Source: a virus
Virus record (IMG/VR): IMGVR_UViG_3300032087_003094
Location: 1-64,000 of that record
Direction: 5' to 3' (one strand)
DNA length: 64,000 nt
Made by a program: the position numbers and the translations under genes. Each line of letters starts with the position of its first letter. Within the stretch, counting starts at the first letter, position 1. Positions 1 to 6,544 of the stretch are shown piece by piece. The notes beneath the pieces are model-generated. The model was given only the letters and a program-made list of their open reading frames with translations. It was not told where the DNA came from and did no database searches.

Positions 1-94
1 ATATGGGGATTATATTATTTTTGATGTAGGGCAGGACGGCTGTATAGTTAACTATTCAAATAAAATTAATATTGAAGATTGGGAAGGAGAGTAA
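1..94 (+). CDS. C-terminal end of a conserved phage protein (partial)
   Basis: The gene is cut by the left edge of the window; about 30 codons remain, ending in TAA at 92-94. The visible tail (IIFDVGQDGCIVNYSNKINI) is the same as the end of the 141-residue protein at 39128-39553. The only coding difference is that here the stop replaces the final Gln codon (GAG TAA versus GAG CAA TAA). No function is known. Its value is structural: bases 1-91 match 39457-39547 exactly, which marks the genome-length repeat. Confidence 0.8.
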   Translation, partial: YGDYIIFDVGQDGCIVNYSNKINIEDWEGE

Positions 95-99
95 TAACA

Positions 100-345
100 A
101 TGAGTGAATATTCACAAGGTATCTGCCAAGACGGCACCGCAATAATGAAAGATGGAGAAATGCTAACAATTGAAGAAATTTTATCGGAGCTTAGAAAGGC
201 CGAGCAACTACAAAAAGAGAATGAAGAAAGCTTTAGAAAGGGGTTTTGGGCTGGTTATGAGGATTCTAAATGTTTTCCTGATGAAAGTAACATATTGCAG
301 CGCTATACAGCTCTAATCGAAAATAGGAATAGCCATGACCAATAA
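100..345 (+). CDS. Small early phage protein, coiled coil (unknown function)
   Basis: 81 residues from ATG 100, just after the preceding stop; an upstream in-frame start at 79 lies inside the previous gene and is not preferred. The C-terminal 45 residues (QLQKENEESFRKGFWAGYED, then FPDE and NILQRY) match 39556-39804 almost exactly. The N-terminal half is unrelated: here a plain acidic helix, there a Cys-rich zinc-finger-like segment. Family unknown. It looks like a shared C-terminal module with exchangeable N-termini. Confidence 0.75.
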   Translation: MSEYSQGICQDGTAIMKDGEMLTIEEILSELRKAEQLQKENEESFRKGFWAGYEDSKCFPDESNILQRYTALIENRNSHDQ

Positions 346-366
346 AATAACAATACATAACGAGTC

Positions 367-381
367 AAACTAGTTTATAAT
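367..381 (+). promoter_or_regulatory. Early-operon promoter core with palindromic operator
   Basis: TATAAT at 376-381 directly abuts a perfect 10-bp palindrome, AAACTAGTTT (367-376). The whole block from AGTCAAAC to the start of the leader hairpin is conserved at 39823-39840. No good -35 lies 16-18 bp upstream, so the promoter may need an activator, or the palindrome may be a repressor site. Confidence 0.55.
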
Positions 382-388
382 GCATATA

Positions 389-445
389 CGCGGCTAAGAG
401 CTTGATTGATCCCTTGCTTTCCTCCCTCCCCTTGAGTTAGCCGCG
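389..445 (+). promoter_or_regulatory. Structured leader hairpin of the early operon
   Basis: CGCGGCTAA (389-397) pairs perfectly with TTAGCCGCG (437-445), enclosing a C/T-rich loop of about 39 nt, between the TATAAT and the first early gene. There is no T run, so it is not a simple terminator. The second unit keeps the base of the stem (GCGGC/GCCGC, 39849-39896) but has a different interior. Possible leader or antitermination element. Confidence 0.5.
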
Positions 446-486
446 CATTATTTCGATAAAGGGGATAAAAACTTGAGGGGTTACAA

Positions 487-999
487 ATGATAGACCTAAA
501 AACCTGCACAAGAGCCGATTTTATAAAGGCTTACACAAACCTAGAAAACTCACATAAGCACCTAGAAAGCGAAGTTCATTATCTTAACGAACGCCTCCAG
601 GAATACGAAGGCATTCAAACTGATGATGAAAAAGAAGCTGAGTTTCAGAAATTCTGGACGATGTATGAAAAGAAAGGAAACCTCAAAACTACTCGCGCTA
701 GATGGAACAAGCTAAGTAATAAGAAAAAGAAGCTAATATTCGACCATCTACCCAAGTACATAAAATCAACCTATAAAGATGCGAGATACCCATCAAGAAA
801 GAACGCAGAAGTCTATATCAGCAAAGAGGCATGGCTTGATGAGATAATCGAGAATAAAGACTATCAGAAGTTTTCACCACAGCCAGCAGTGGGAAGCGCA
901 TCATTTAAGCCAAGCCCGATAAAAAATAGAAGCAAGGAGCTTGAAAGGCTTAGAGAGGAAAGTAAATCGGTCAACATTAAAGAGAGGTTAGGATTATGA
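487..999 (+). CDS. Putative replication-associated protein
   Basis: 170 residues. The N-terminus (1-50) is a predicted coiled coil. Residues 53-120 contain the FQKFWTMYEKKGN..TRARWNKLS block followed by KNAEVYISKEAWLDEII. This resembles the C-terminal FW.YP..K / W.KL / WL domain common in phage replication-initiation-like proteins. The C-terminus is basic and proline-rich. It overlaps the next gene by 4 bp (ATGA). The unit B copy (39934-40447) is one base longer and frameshifted. No helicase or polymerase accompanies it, so a replication role is inference. Confidence 0.55.
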   Translation: MIDLKTCTRADFIKAYTNLENSHKHLESEVHYLNERLQEYEGIQTDDEKEAEFQKFWTMYEKKGNLKTTRARWNKLSNKKKKLIFDHLPKYIKSTYKDARYPSRKNAEVYISKEAWLDEIIENKDYQKFSPQPAVGSASFKPSPIKNRSKELERLREESKSVNIKERLGL

Positions 1000-1856
1000 A
1001 GCCTGTAATGGTGTGCAGTTTTAGCGGCGGACGAACTTCGGCTTATATGGCCAAGTGGCTAATCGACAACAAATCAAATGAATTCGATTTAAAATTTGTT
1101 TTTGCTAACACCGGCCTCGAGCATGAAAAAACTTTAGATTTTATTAATCGTTGTGATAATGAGTGGAGGTTAAATCTAGATTGGATCGAGGCTGTTACGC
1201 ATAAAGAGCTAGGAAAAGGTCAAACCTATAAAGTGGTAGACTTTAATGCTGCCTCAAGGAGCGGCGAGCCTTATAAGCTTTTAGCGTCTATCGAAGGCAT
1301 TCCATGCCCAACGCGACCAATTTGCACCGACAGACTAAAGAGCGCAATCTTAATCAAGTACCGAAACCAGTTTGGGAAAAAAGCGCGTAGTGCTATAGGA
1401 ATAAGGATTGATGAAATAGATCGCATGAATCCAAATTTTGACAAGCAAAGAATTATTTACCCTCTTATATCAATGCGGCCCACAACCAAGTCGGAGATAT
1501 TAGACTGGTGGCGCCAGCAACCTTTCGATCTGGAGATTGAGGAGCATTTAGGTAATTGTGTAACGTGCTGGAAAAAATCAGATAGGAAGCTTTTAACTAT
1601 AGCAAAAAACCACCCTGAAAGCTTTGAAGTTTATAGGGAAATAGAGAAAAAACATAGCTCGATACTCTCAAAAAAAGATGGAAGCATTGAAGGGGTAGAT
1701 AAGAAGATTTTTAGGAATAAGCGCTCAGTGAATGATATTTTTGAAGCGTCGAAAGGCGGGTTTGTGGAGTTTAAAGAGCTTGATAGCGGGTATCAGTTGG
1801 ACCTGCTGGGGTTGGATAGTTATAACGGCTGCTCGGAATCTTGCGAGCCGTTTTAG
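996..1856 (+). CDS. PAPS reductase-like / adenine nucleotide alpha-hydrolase family protein
   Basis: 286 residues. The N-terminal CSFSGGRTSAYM (7-18) is the pyrophosphate-binding loop (SGG.TS) of the PAPS reductase/DndC-like superfamily. NTGLEHEKTLDF and CPTRPICTDRLK follow in family order, then a Cys pair near NCVTCWKKSDRK and a Cys-rich C-terminus (NGCSESCEPF). Phage members of this family have no settled role; relatives act in sulfur transfer to tRNA or DNA. In unit B a DNA adenine methyltransferase occupies the corresponding early slot, which hints at a nucleic-acid modification role. That last point is inference. Confidence 0.75.
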   Translation: MKPVMVCSFSGGRTSAYMAKWLIDNKSNEFDLKFVFANTGLEHEKTLDFINRCDNEWRLNLDWIEAVTHKELGKGQTYKVVDFNAASRSGEPYKLLASIEGIPCPTRPICTDRLKSAILIKYRNQFGKKARSAIGIRIDEIDRMNPNFDKQRIIYPLISMRPTTKSEILDWWRQQPFDLEIEEHLGNCVTCWKKSDRKLLTIAKNHPESFEVYREIEKKHSSILSKKDGSIEGVDKKIFRNKRSVNDIFEASKGGFVEFKELDSGYQLDLLGLDSYNGCSESCEPF

Positions 1857-1880
1857 CTAAATTAAAGAGAGGTTAGGATT

Positions 1881-2054
1881 GTGAGTCAAGACAAAAAAGA
1901 AAACTATTGCGCTAGATGTTCAAATTCTATCGGCGAGTCTAATGGTATAAGCAGAATTCATAATAGTTTCACTGGTAAAGTTTTATATAAAGGGTCTGGA
2001 ATTTGTGGCGTATGCAGCTCTGAAATTTGGAGAGAGGTAAAGAGTAATGAATAA
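1881..2054 (+). CDS. Small zinc-ribbon-like protein
   Basis: 57 residues from GTG 1881, with an upstream GAGAGGTTAGGA that serves as RBS. Two Cys pairs, YCARC near residue 11 and CGVC near residue 46, look like a four-Cys zinc site. The next ORF overlaps its end by 8 bp. No counterpart is seen in unit B. Function unknown. Confidence 0.55.
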   Translation: MSQDKKENYCARCSNSIGESNGISRIHNSFTGKVLYKGSGICGVCSSEIWREVKSNE

Positions 2055-2202
2055 CGGATTAATAATCTACCAAGTGATGAGGGTTTTAGCAGCTCAGCCC
2101 TTTGTTGAGATTGTAAACTTTCAGCAGAAGAGAATAAGTAAGCATAACAAAAACCCGCAAAATCATTTTGGTTACAATTTTGAGAGGATTAGCTGTGAAT
2201 AA
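2047..2202 (+). CDS. Small hypothetical protein
   Basis: 51 residues, beginning at ATG 2047 inside the end of the previous gene and ending by overlap with the next (TAA 2200-2202; GTG 2195). Basic, with no recognisable motif. Support is only the overlapping spacing typical of this operon; it could be non-functional. Confidence 0.4.
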   Translation: MNNGLIIYQVMRVLAAQPFVEIVNFQQKRISKHNKNPQNHFGYNFERISCE

Positions 2203-2278
2203 CAATAACTGGATAGATGTGAATCACTGTAGATTGTGCAGCGAAGTTAATCAAAACGCCACCAAAGCAAAAGGATAG
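2195..2278 (+). pseudogene. Internally deleted copy of a small zinc-finger protein
   Basis: 27 codons from GTG 2195, beginning NNNWIDVNHCRLC and ending KAKG. The unit B locus (40444-40629) has the same ends, with about 34 extra codons between two similar AGATT(A/G)TG(T/C)G copies. The version here looks like a deletion between those copies that removed the second Cys pair. Remaining function is doubtful. Confidence 0.55.
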
Positions 2279-2281
2279 CGA

Positions 2282-2449
2282 ATGAACTGGCAACGCAAAA
2301 ACAAATACTACACTGATAGCGGCCCGTATCGAATATGCTGGACAGATGCCAGACCCACGTTATTTATGTGCAGTTATAAAAAAGAGTTCATCGGCAAGTC
2401 AAACAATGCCGAGGAAGCCAAGCGAATTTGTGAAAACCACTCTATTTGA
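2282..2449 (+). CDS. Small conserved phage protein
   Basis: 55 residues, beginning MNWQRKNKYYTDSGPYRICW. A close homologue lies at 41370-41540, also immediately before the convergent repressor gene. The compact two-strand pattern (YYTDSGPYRICW then LFMCSYKKEFIGKSNNAEEA) is reminiscent of small phage DNA-associated proteins, but no family is recognised. Conservation in two otherwise mosaic units supports it as a real gene. Confidence 0.65.
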   Translation: MNWQRKNKYYTDSGPYRICWTDARPTLFMCSYKKEFIGKSNNAEEAKRICENHSI

Positions 2450-2471
2450 TAGAAGGGTTAGATATGTTAAC

Positions 2472-2660
2472 TCACTCACCTAAAGCTATAAGCTCTGACA
2501 ATTTGATATTCCAATAATCTGCATATTCTTGAAGTGTTGAAATCTTGATATCTTTACTTCGTTTTTGATAGTTGATGGTGTTAATAGACTTATCTAGCCC
2601 GCTAGCAACATCAGAAGTCGAAGAATTAAATTTAACCATGGCCATTTGTAAACATTTCAT
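2472..2660 (-). CDS. Cro/CI-type HTH repressor
   Basis: One of only two convincing minus-strand genes in the window. 62 residues; the pattern SDVASGLDKSINTINYQKRS then ISTLQEYADYWNIKLSELIA fits an XRE/Cro helix-turn-helix with little else. The Met residues at 6 and 8 are alternative starts. It is divergent from the 2742 operon, with an operator-like palindrome between. In unit B the slot holds a ribbon-helix-helix-like protein. Likely a switch repressor. No integrase or full-length CI is visible. Confidence 0.7.
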   Translation of the reverse strand: MKCLQMAMVKFNSSTSDVASGLDKSINTINYQKRSKDIKISTLQEYADYWNIKLSELIALGE

Positions 2661-2676
2661 ATTTTAGTTAAAATAC

Positions 2677-2708
2677 CTATTGTAATAGTTCGATTGTTAG
2701 ATTATACT
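2677..2708 (+). promoter_or_regulatory. Rightward early promoter with operator palindrome
   Basis: TTGTAA (2680-2685), a 17-bp spacer and TATACT (2703-2708) form a good sigma-70 promoter for the 2742 operon. CTATT-GT-AATAG (2677-2688) is a palindrome over the -35, placed to serve the divergent HTH repressor. From the -10 to the ATG the leader is almost identical to 41750-41788, whereas sequence upstream of the -10 differs. Confidence 0.7.
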
Positions 2709-2741
2709 AGATTCATCAGATAAAGTTAAGGAATAAATTAA

Positions 2742-3119
2742 ATGAGTCAATTAACATTTTTTGAACAGTACATAGAATCAGTATTTCATCTTGAGGATGT
2801 AACGTACATCTCAGACGAGCAAGCATTGTCAAATCTAGGATTTATGCAAGCCAATCATCCTGATGAATACCAAGAGATAATCGACCAAGTGAACGCTAGT
2901 TACGAGCCTCCAGAGGGTAAAGAGTGCGACCTTGACGAGCTAACCGACGCTATCACTAATAGAAATCCAATGAAATTCGTTATGGAATTAGAGCGATTAA
3001 TGATAGTCGAGCTCAAAGCTTACATTGACGAAGTGCAGCAAGAAATCGCATACAAGAGCGCGAATCCAGAGCGTGATAGCTCTTACGAAGCTAAGCAAGC
3101 AAGGGAGATAGCGTTATGA
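2742..3119 (+). CDS. Conserved early phage protein, acidic (unknown)
   Basis: 125 residues, acidic, mostly helical, with no recognised family. About 93% identical by eye to 42365-42742, so it is one of the best-conserved proteins between the two units. It is first under the switch promoter here and second in unit B. Strong conservation suggests a core early function. The downstream membrane peptide overlaps its stop (ATGA). Confidence 0.8.
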   Translation: MSQLTFFEQYIESVFHLEDVTYISDEQALSNLGFMQANHPDEYQEIIDQVNASYEPPEGKECDLDELTDAITNRNPMKFVMELERLMIVELKAYIDEVQQEIAYKSANPERDSSYEAKQAREIAL

Positions 3120-3202
3120 AACTAAAATCAAGAGCATTAACATTCTTTGAAATGTGGCTAATTATATTATCAATGCTAGCTATTTACGGAGTGATATTCT
3201 AA
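3116..3202 (+). CDS. Single-span membrane peptide
   Basis: 28 residues: a short basic head (MKLKSRA), then a hydrophobic helix. Coupled to both neighbours by overlaps (ATGA upstream, TAATG downstream). Unit B has an unrelated-sequence but equally sized single-span peptide in the same position (43446-43541). That positional conservation supports a real, perhaps superinfection- or membrane-related, function. Confidence 0.55.
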   Translation: MKLKSRALTFFEMWLIILSMLAIYGVIF

Positions 3203-3375
3203 TGAAAACAGAAACTCAAGAAATGGAGAGCAATTTAGCTCTCGCATGGTTCGAGGGTGTTTATACTCAAGACCAAGCGCAGGTATCGGCTGAGCTGCAA
3301 AGTGTAAGCTTTGAAAATGTAGTCAATGAATACTCAAAACTTTATCACGAAACGGAGAGCTTGAGTAATGGATGA
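3202..3375 (+). CDS. Conserved small early protein (unknown)
   Basis: 57 residues from ATG 3202 (TAATG overlap); an upstream in-frame start at 3154 would extend into the membrane peptide gene and is rejected. The sequence ETQEMESNLALAWFEGVYTQ is nearly identical to the unit B protein at 43538. Acidic helical protein directly upstream of the annealing-protein gene in both units, overlapping it by 8 bp. Confidence 0.7.
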   Translation: MKTETQEMESNLALAWFEGVYTQDQAQVSAELQSVSFENVVNEYSKLYHETESLSNG

Positions 3376-3817
3376 ATTAGATAGATTCAAGCGGCCGTTC
3401 TCTGAAAATGAAATACATTGGAGGGTTGGCAGAAAATCAAAGGATGGAAACACAGCGACTGCTCTAGCTTATATTAACGCTAGAGATGCAATGAAAAGGC
3501 TTGACGAGGTCGTTGGGATTGATGGCTGGCAAGATGATTACCAGGAAACAGCAACAGGTCGAGTTATTTGTAAGTTGTCCGTGAAAATTGGCGATCAGTG
3601 GATAACTAAATCCGATGGTGCTGGCGGGACTAATATTGAAGGTGAGAAGGGTGGCATATCTGACGCATTTAAAAGAGCTGCGGTTAAGTTTGGTATAGGC
3701 CGATACCTATACTATCTTGATGGGTCTCGTTATTTACCTGTCGATAAATGGGGGAAATTTACAACCCTCCCTCAACTGCCAGATTGGGCAAAACCTAAAA
3801 AGGATAAAAAGCAATGA
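3368..3817 (+). CDS. Rad52/22-like single-strand annealing protein
   Basis: 149 residues. FKRPFSENEIHWRVGRKSKDG, ALAYINARDAMKRLDEVVG..GWQDDY, then EKGGISDAFKRAAVKFGIGRYLYYL are hallmark blocks of the phage Rad52/Rad22-type annealing family. Such proteins anneal complementary ssDNA during recombination and repair and are usually neighbours of SSB-like proteins, as here. The unit B counterpart at the same position is an Erf-family protein, a non-homologous replacement. The basic C-terminus (KPKKDKKQ) overlaps the next gene by 4 bp. Confidence 0.9.
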   Translation: MDELDRFKRPFSENEIHWRVGRKSKDGNTATALAYINARDAMKRLDEVVGIDGWQDDYQETATGRVICKLSVKIGDQWITKSDGAGGTNIEGEKGGISDAFKRAAVKFGIGRYLYYLDGSRYLPVDKWGKFTTLPQLPDWAKPKKDKKQ

Positions 3818-4311
3818 CTGCATTATATGAATTAACTGATCAATACAACAAAGCTCTAACCGAGCTATTAGATATTGAAGGCCTAGACAGTGAGTCATTC
3901 AGTGACACAATGGAAGGTTTGGAGCTAGAGCTTAAAGATAAGCTTTTTAATACTGCTGCCTATATGCAGAATATTGAAGCCGATGCAAAAGCCTTAAAAG
4001 AGGCCGAAGATAGAATTAAAGCAAGGCGAATCATTATTGAAAATAAAGCCAAACTACTAAAAGAGTACGTAAGATTTAATCTCGAACTGTCTGGGATCCC
4101 AAAAATTGAACGCCCAGAGTTTAAGCTGTCACTAAGAAAAGGTGTCGAATCTGTAAATGTGAAAGAGGAATCGTTAGTCCCTCAGAAATACATTGTTACT
4201 AAAACAATAAAATCAGTAGACAAAAAGCTAGCAGCAAAAGCTTTAAAATCCGGCGAAATTATTAACGGCCTAGAGCTAAAGCGCGGCAAGTCGTCACTAG
4301 TAATTAAATAA
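3814..4311 (+). CDS. Gp157 family phage protein
   Basis: 165 residues. A long helical N-terminal half (LYELTDQYNKALTELLD...AAYMQNIEADAKALKEAEDRIKARR) is followed by the compact end containing GIPKIERPEFKLSLRKG and VPQKYIV. This order is typical of the siphovirus Gp157 family, which often sits beside annealing proteins and SSBs. Members have been linked to phage resistance, but the mechanism is unclear. There is no counterpart in unit B. Confidence 0.85.
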   Translation: MTALYELTDQYNKALTELLDIEGLDSESFSDTMEGLELELKDKLFNTAAYMQNIEADAKALKEAEDRIKARRIIIENKAKLLKEYVRFNLELSGIPKIERPEFKLSLRKGVESVNVKEESLVPQKYIVTKTIKSVDKKLAAKALKSGEIINGLELKRGKSSLVIK

Positions 4312-4341
4312 ATCAACCATTAACCACAAAAGGGTAATTAA

Positions 4342-4659
4342 ATGAAATACGGTGTAAATCTTAAGATTGACGTTTCAAAGATTGAAAAAGGTAGATTATT
4401 CAAAGGAGCTAAAGGTACTTATTTGGATGCTCAAGTGTTTATCGATGTTAATAATGTTGGCGAATTCGGTGATAACGGAATGATAGTTCAGCAAATAACC
4501 AAAGAAGAACGCCAAAACGGCGTGAAAGGGCAAATACTGGGCAATGCCACAGTGTTCTGGAAAGGTCAGAGTGATAACAATCAAACTAAACAGCAAACAC
4601 CAAGCCAGCCTCAAGAGCAGAGCTTTGATAATAGTTTTGACGACGACATACCCTTTTAA
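4342..4659 (+). CDS. SSB-like DNA-binding protein with SSB acidic tail
   Basis: 105 residues. The body (1-77) does not show the canonical bacterial SSB motifs seen in 44383-44844. The last 11 residues, [11 protein letters not shown], are identical to that SSB's tail and form the classic peptide that recruits host repair proteins. A Q/N/P-rich linker precedes it. It lies downstream of the annealing protein, in the SSB slot. I infer a non-canonical ssDNA-binding protein. Confidence 0.7.
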   Translation: MKYGVNLKIDVSKIEKGRLFKGAKGTYLDAQVFIDVNNVGEFGDNGMIVQQITKEERQNGVKGQILGNATVFWKGQSDNNQTKQQTPSQPQEQSFDNSFDDDIPF

Positions 4660-4679
4660 CCATAAGGAAGGTAACGAGA

Positions 4680-4961
4680 ATGAAAATTAATAAATTTATA
4701 ACTATTTCAAGTAGAGGTTCTTGTCGTTTAACAGCTTCTAGCCCGCGCTTAGAAGTGGATGAAATATCTATGAACTTAAAGATAGAAATACCTGACGCTA
4801 TTTTTAAAAAGCCAAGACTTGAAGCTAGTATCACCGTTCCAGATGAGGCTGCAGCTACCGAAGCAATGAAAAGCATTGTCTACGATAATGTTGAAGAAAT
4901 TGTCAATCAAGCAACTGGACTGAATTTTTCAATTTCAGTAAAGAAATATGACGATGAATAA
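4680..4961 (+). CDS. Hypothetical early protein
   Basis: 93 residues, possibly with an alternating beta/alpha fold (SMNLKIEIPDAIF, ASITVPDEAAATEAMKSIV). The RBS region is the recurring AACCATAAGGAAGGTAACG junction element. The 3' end overlaps the start of the truncated ORF at 4954. Function unknown. Confidence 0.6.
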   Translation: MKINKFITISSRGSCRLTASSPRLEVDEISMNLKIEIPDAIFKKPRLEASITVPDEAAATEAMKSIVYDNVEEIVNQATGLNFSISVKKYDDE

Positions 4962-4986
4962 CCTAACACAAGAGCAAGCTAAATAA
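4954..4986 (+). pseudogene. Ten-codon remnant of an early gene
   Basis: ATG at 4954, then NNLTQEQAK and TAA at 4984-4986. It has the exact start and stop contexts of the 80-residue protein at 45937-46179, but 210 bp are missing. Breakpoints fall in ACAAGAGCAAG versus ACAAGAGAAAG, so this is a direct-repeat deletion. It preserves the ATG overlap with the next gene. Confidence 0.6.
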
Positions 4987-5411
4987 TGACGTCCTTTACC
5001 ATAAACTCAAAGCAAGCAGTGGAAAGCTTCCAAGAGTTTATACAAGAAGAATTCATAAAAGAAAAATACTTGATAGCTAAGATAGTCAAGGCTACTAGGC
5101 TGCAAATACAAAACCGATGGATTCAAAAGTTTTATAATATGGTATCAGGTCAAACAGGACAACCAAGGCAAACGCTAGTCAACCACTGCAAGTATTATCA
5201 CGGCATGCCTATACTGTTAGCAGACCAGCCAGAACAAGCGGAACTATGGCGTAAAATGATGATTCCGTTAACAGAGCAAGAAAGGCTTGCAGCTATGGAA
5301 ATAACAGCTGTAACAAGCTTGATGGACGTTCACGAGTGTTCAGATTATATTAAACAATTAATAGCTCATTTTGACCACTGTGAGCTACCAAGAAAACAAT
5401 GGAGAGAGTAG
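4986..5411 (+). CDS. Conserved early protein, possibly NinB-like
   Basis: 141 residues, about 97% identical to 46179-46604. The opening MTSFTINS, then YLIAKIVKATR and a Gln/Trp-rich helical middle, is faintly reminiscent of NinB recombination proteins, which also lie upstream of ninG. The closing TSLMDVHECSDYIKQLIAHF would fit a small helical domain. The NinB link is weak; the conservation and the position near ninG are what can be seen. Confidence 0.7.
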   Translation: MTSFTINSKQAVESFQEFIQEEFIKEKYLIAKIVKATRLQIQNRWIQKFYNMVSGQTGQPRQTLVNHCKYYHGMPILLADQPEQAELWRKMMIPLTEQERLAAMEITAVTSLMDVHECSDYIKQLIAHFDHCELPRKQWRE

Positions 5412-5725
5412 TGATAATTCTAAAAGATGATGAATGTCTTGAAAAGATGGAGCCTCTAAGGGAGGAGTGGGCGCAAGAAGCTATCGATAAATACAAAAAA
5501 ATGATTATTGATCTAGATGCGCTTCACCTTAAAGCCTTCGCAGATCAATCAAACCCATCATTAACTATGACAAGTTATAGCAATATTAAGGCGATCGAAG
5601 CGAGAAAGGCAATCATAGAAGACCCATTCAGAAAAGCGCTACTCAAGCAAATTACCCTCTTAATGCAATTTGACAAACCTAGATTTTTGGTGGCTAAACA
5701 AAGAATAAATAATGCCAAACGCTAA
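5399..5725 (+). CDS. Hypothetical early protein
   Basis: 108 residues, charged and helical, overlapping the previous gene by 13 bp and the ninG-like gene by 14 bp. It has no resemblance to the 81-residue protein in the same slot of unit B (46592). Function unknown; a swapped accessory gene. Confidence 0.6.
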   Translation: MERVVIILKDDECLEKMEPLREEWAQEAIDKYKKMIIDLDALHLKAFADQSNPSLTMTSYSNIKAIEARKAIIEDPFRKALLKQITLLMQFDKPRFLVAKQRINNAKR

Positions 5726-6281
5726 ACTAAAATGCGTACAGTGCGGAAAAAGATCCCCCCGAGAGGAAATGGAAAAGGTTAACAATATAAGCTCAGTATG
5801 CGGTTTAGATTGCAAGGTTGAATGGGCGGCCAATAAGGGCAAAAAAGCAGTTAAGGATAAAGCCAAGAAAGACCACGCACTAAGAAAGAGGGTATTTTAT
5901 GCAAACGATCTCAAAACAAGAAAAGCAGCAGCAAAAAAAGCATGTCACGAATATATTAGGCTTCGAGATAAAGGAAATCCCTGCATTTGCTGCGGAAGGC
6001 CTCTTGGCTATAAGTTCGACGCAGGACACTACCTTGAGTCGGGCAATAATCCCAAAATTAGATACGATGAAAATAACATCCACGCACAAAGCGTCTACTG
6101 CAATCAGTATCAAGGTGGAAACTCAGATGACTACCGTGGCCGCCTTATTGCCAAGATTGGAGTTGACGAGGTTGAAAGATTAGAATCAATGAAAGGCGGC
6201 ACAGTAAAGCGAACCGCTCAAGATTACAAAGATATTGAAGATTACTACAAAGATAAGATTAAACTATTAGAGGGTAAGTGA
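5712..6281 (+). CDS. ninG: NinG (Rap-like) recombination protein
   Basis: 189 residues. The N-terminal Cys motif CVQCGKRSPRE with a second CGLDC is followed by a basic helical stretch. The NinG core follows: CICCGRPLGYKFDAGHYLESG near 92-112 and NIHAQSVYCNQYQGGNSDDYR. Lambda NinG/Rap is a Holliday-junction endonuclease. Unit B has a divergent homologue at 46852 with the same N-terminus. It is near the end of the early operon, upstream of a conserved RNA element. Confidence 0.9.
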   Translation: MPNAKLKCVQCGKRSPREEMEKVNNISSVCGLDCKVEWAANKGKKAVKDKAKKDHALRKRVFYANDLKTRKAAAKKACHEYIRLRDKGNPCICCGRPLGYKFDAGHYLESGNNPKIRYDENNIHAQSVYCNQYQGGNSDDYRGRLIAKIGVDEVERLESMKGGTVKRTAQDYKDIEDYYKDKIKLLEGK

Positions 6282-6488
6282 ATGGCTTCAAAAAAAGTAA
6301 TAACCTATGAGCTAGATCAAGATAGTGGCCTATTAACAATCTACTGCAACTTAATAAAAGTTGTTGAATGGTCCTGCGATGATACGGATAGTGTTGAATA
6401 CCTTATGGATGACTTCAAAAAGATTTTTGATTTGGGGGTTTCTTTTGGCTCACAGGTTAAAGATGAAATTATGCGTGACGGTCATTAA
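6282..6488 (+). CDS. Small hypothetical protein
   Basis: 68 residues, starting immediately after the ninG stop. Acidic, with beta then alpha character (VITYELDQDSGLLTIYCN, SVEYLMDDFKKIFDLG). No homologue in unit B, where the RNA element follows ninG directly. Function unknown. Confidence 0.55.
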   Translation: MASKKVITYELDQDSGLLTIYCNLIKVVEWSCDDTDSVEYLMDDFKKIFDLGVSFGSQVKDEIMRDGH

Positions 6489-6544
6489 GTGATGATAGAA
6501 AAAATACAAACAGGACGGCAATATAAAAGATAAGCAGCTTAACA

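Noticed and set aside
5899-6183. 94-codon plus-strand ORF inside ninG
   Set aside because: Shadow of a confidently identified gene; low-complexity start and no RBS.
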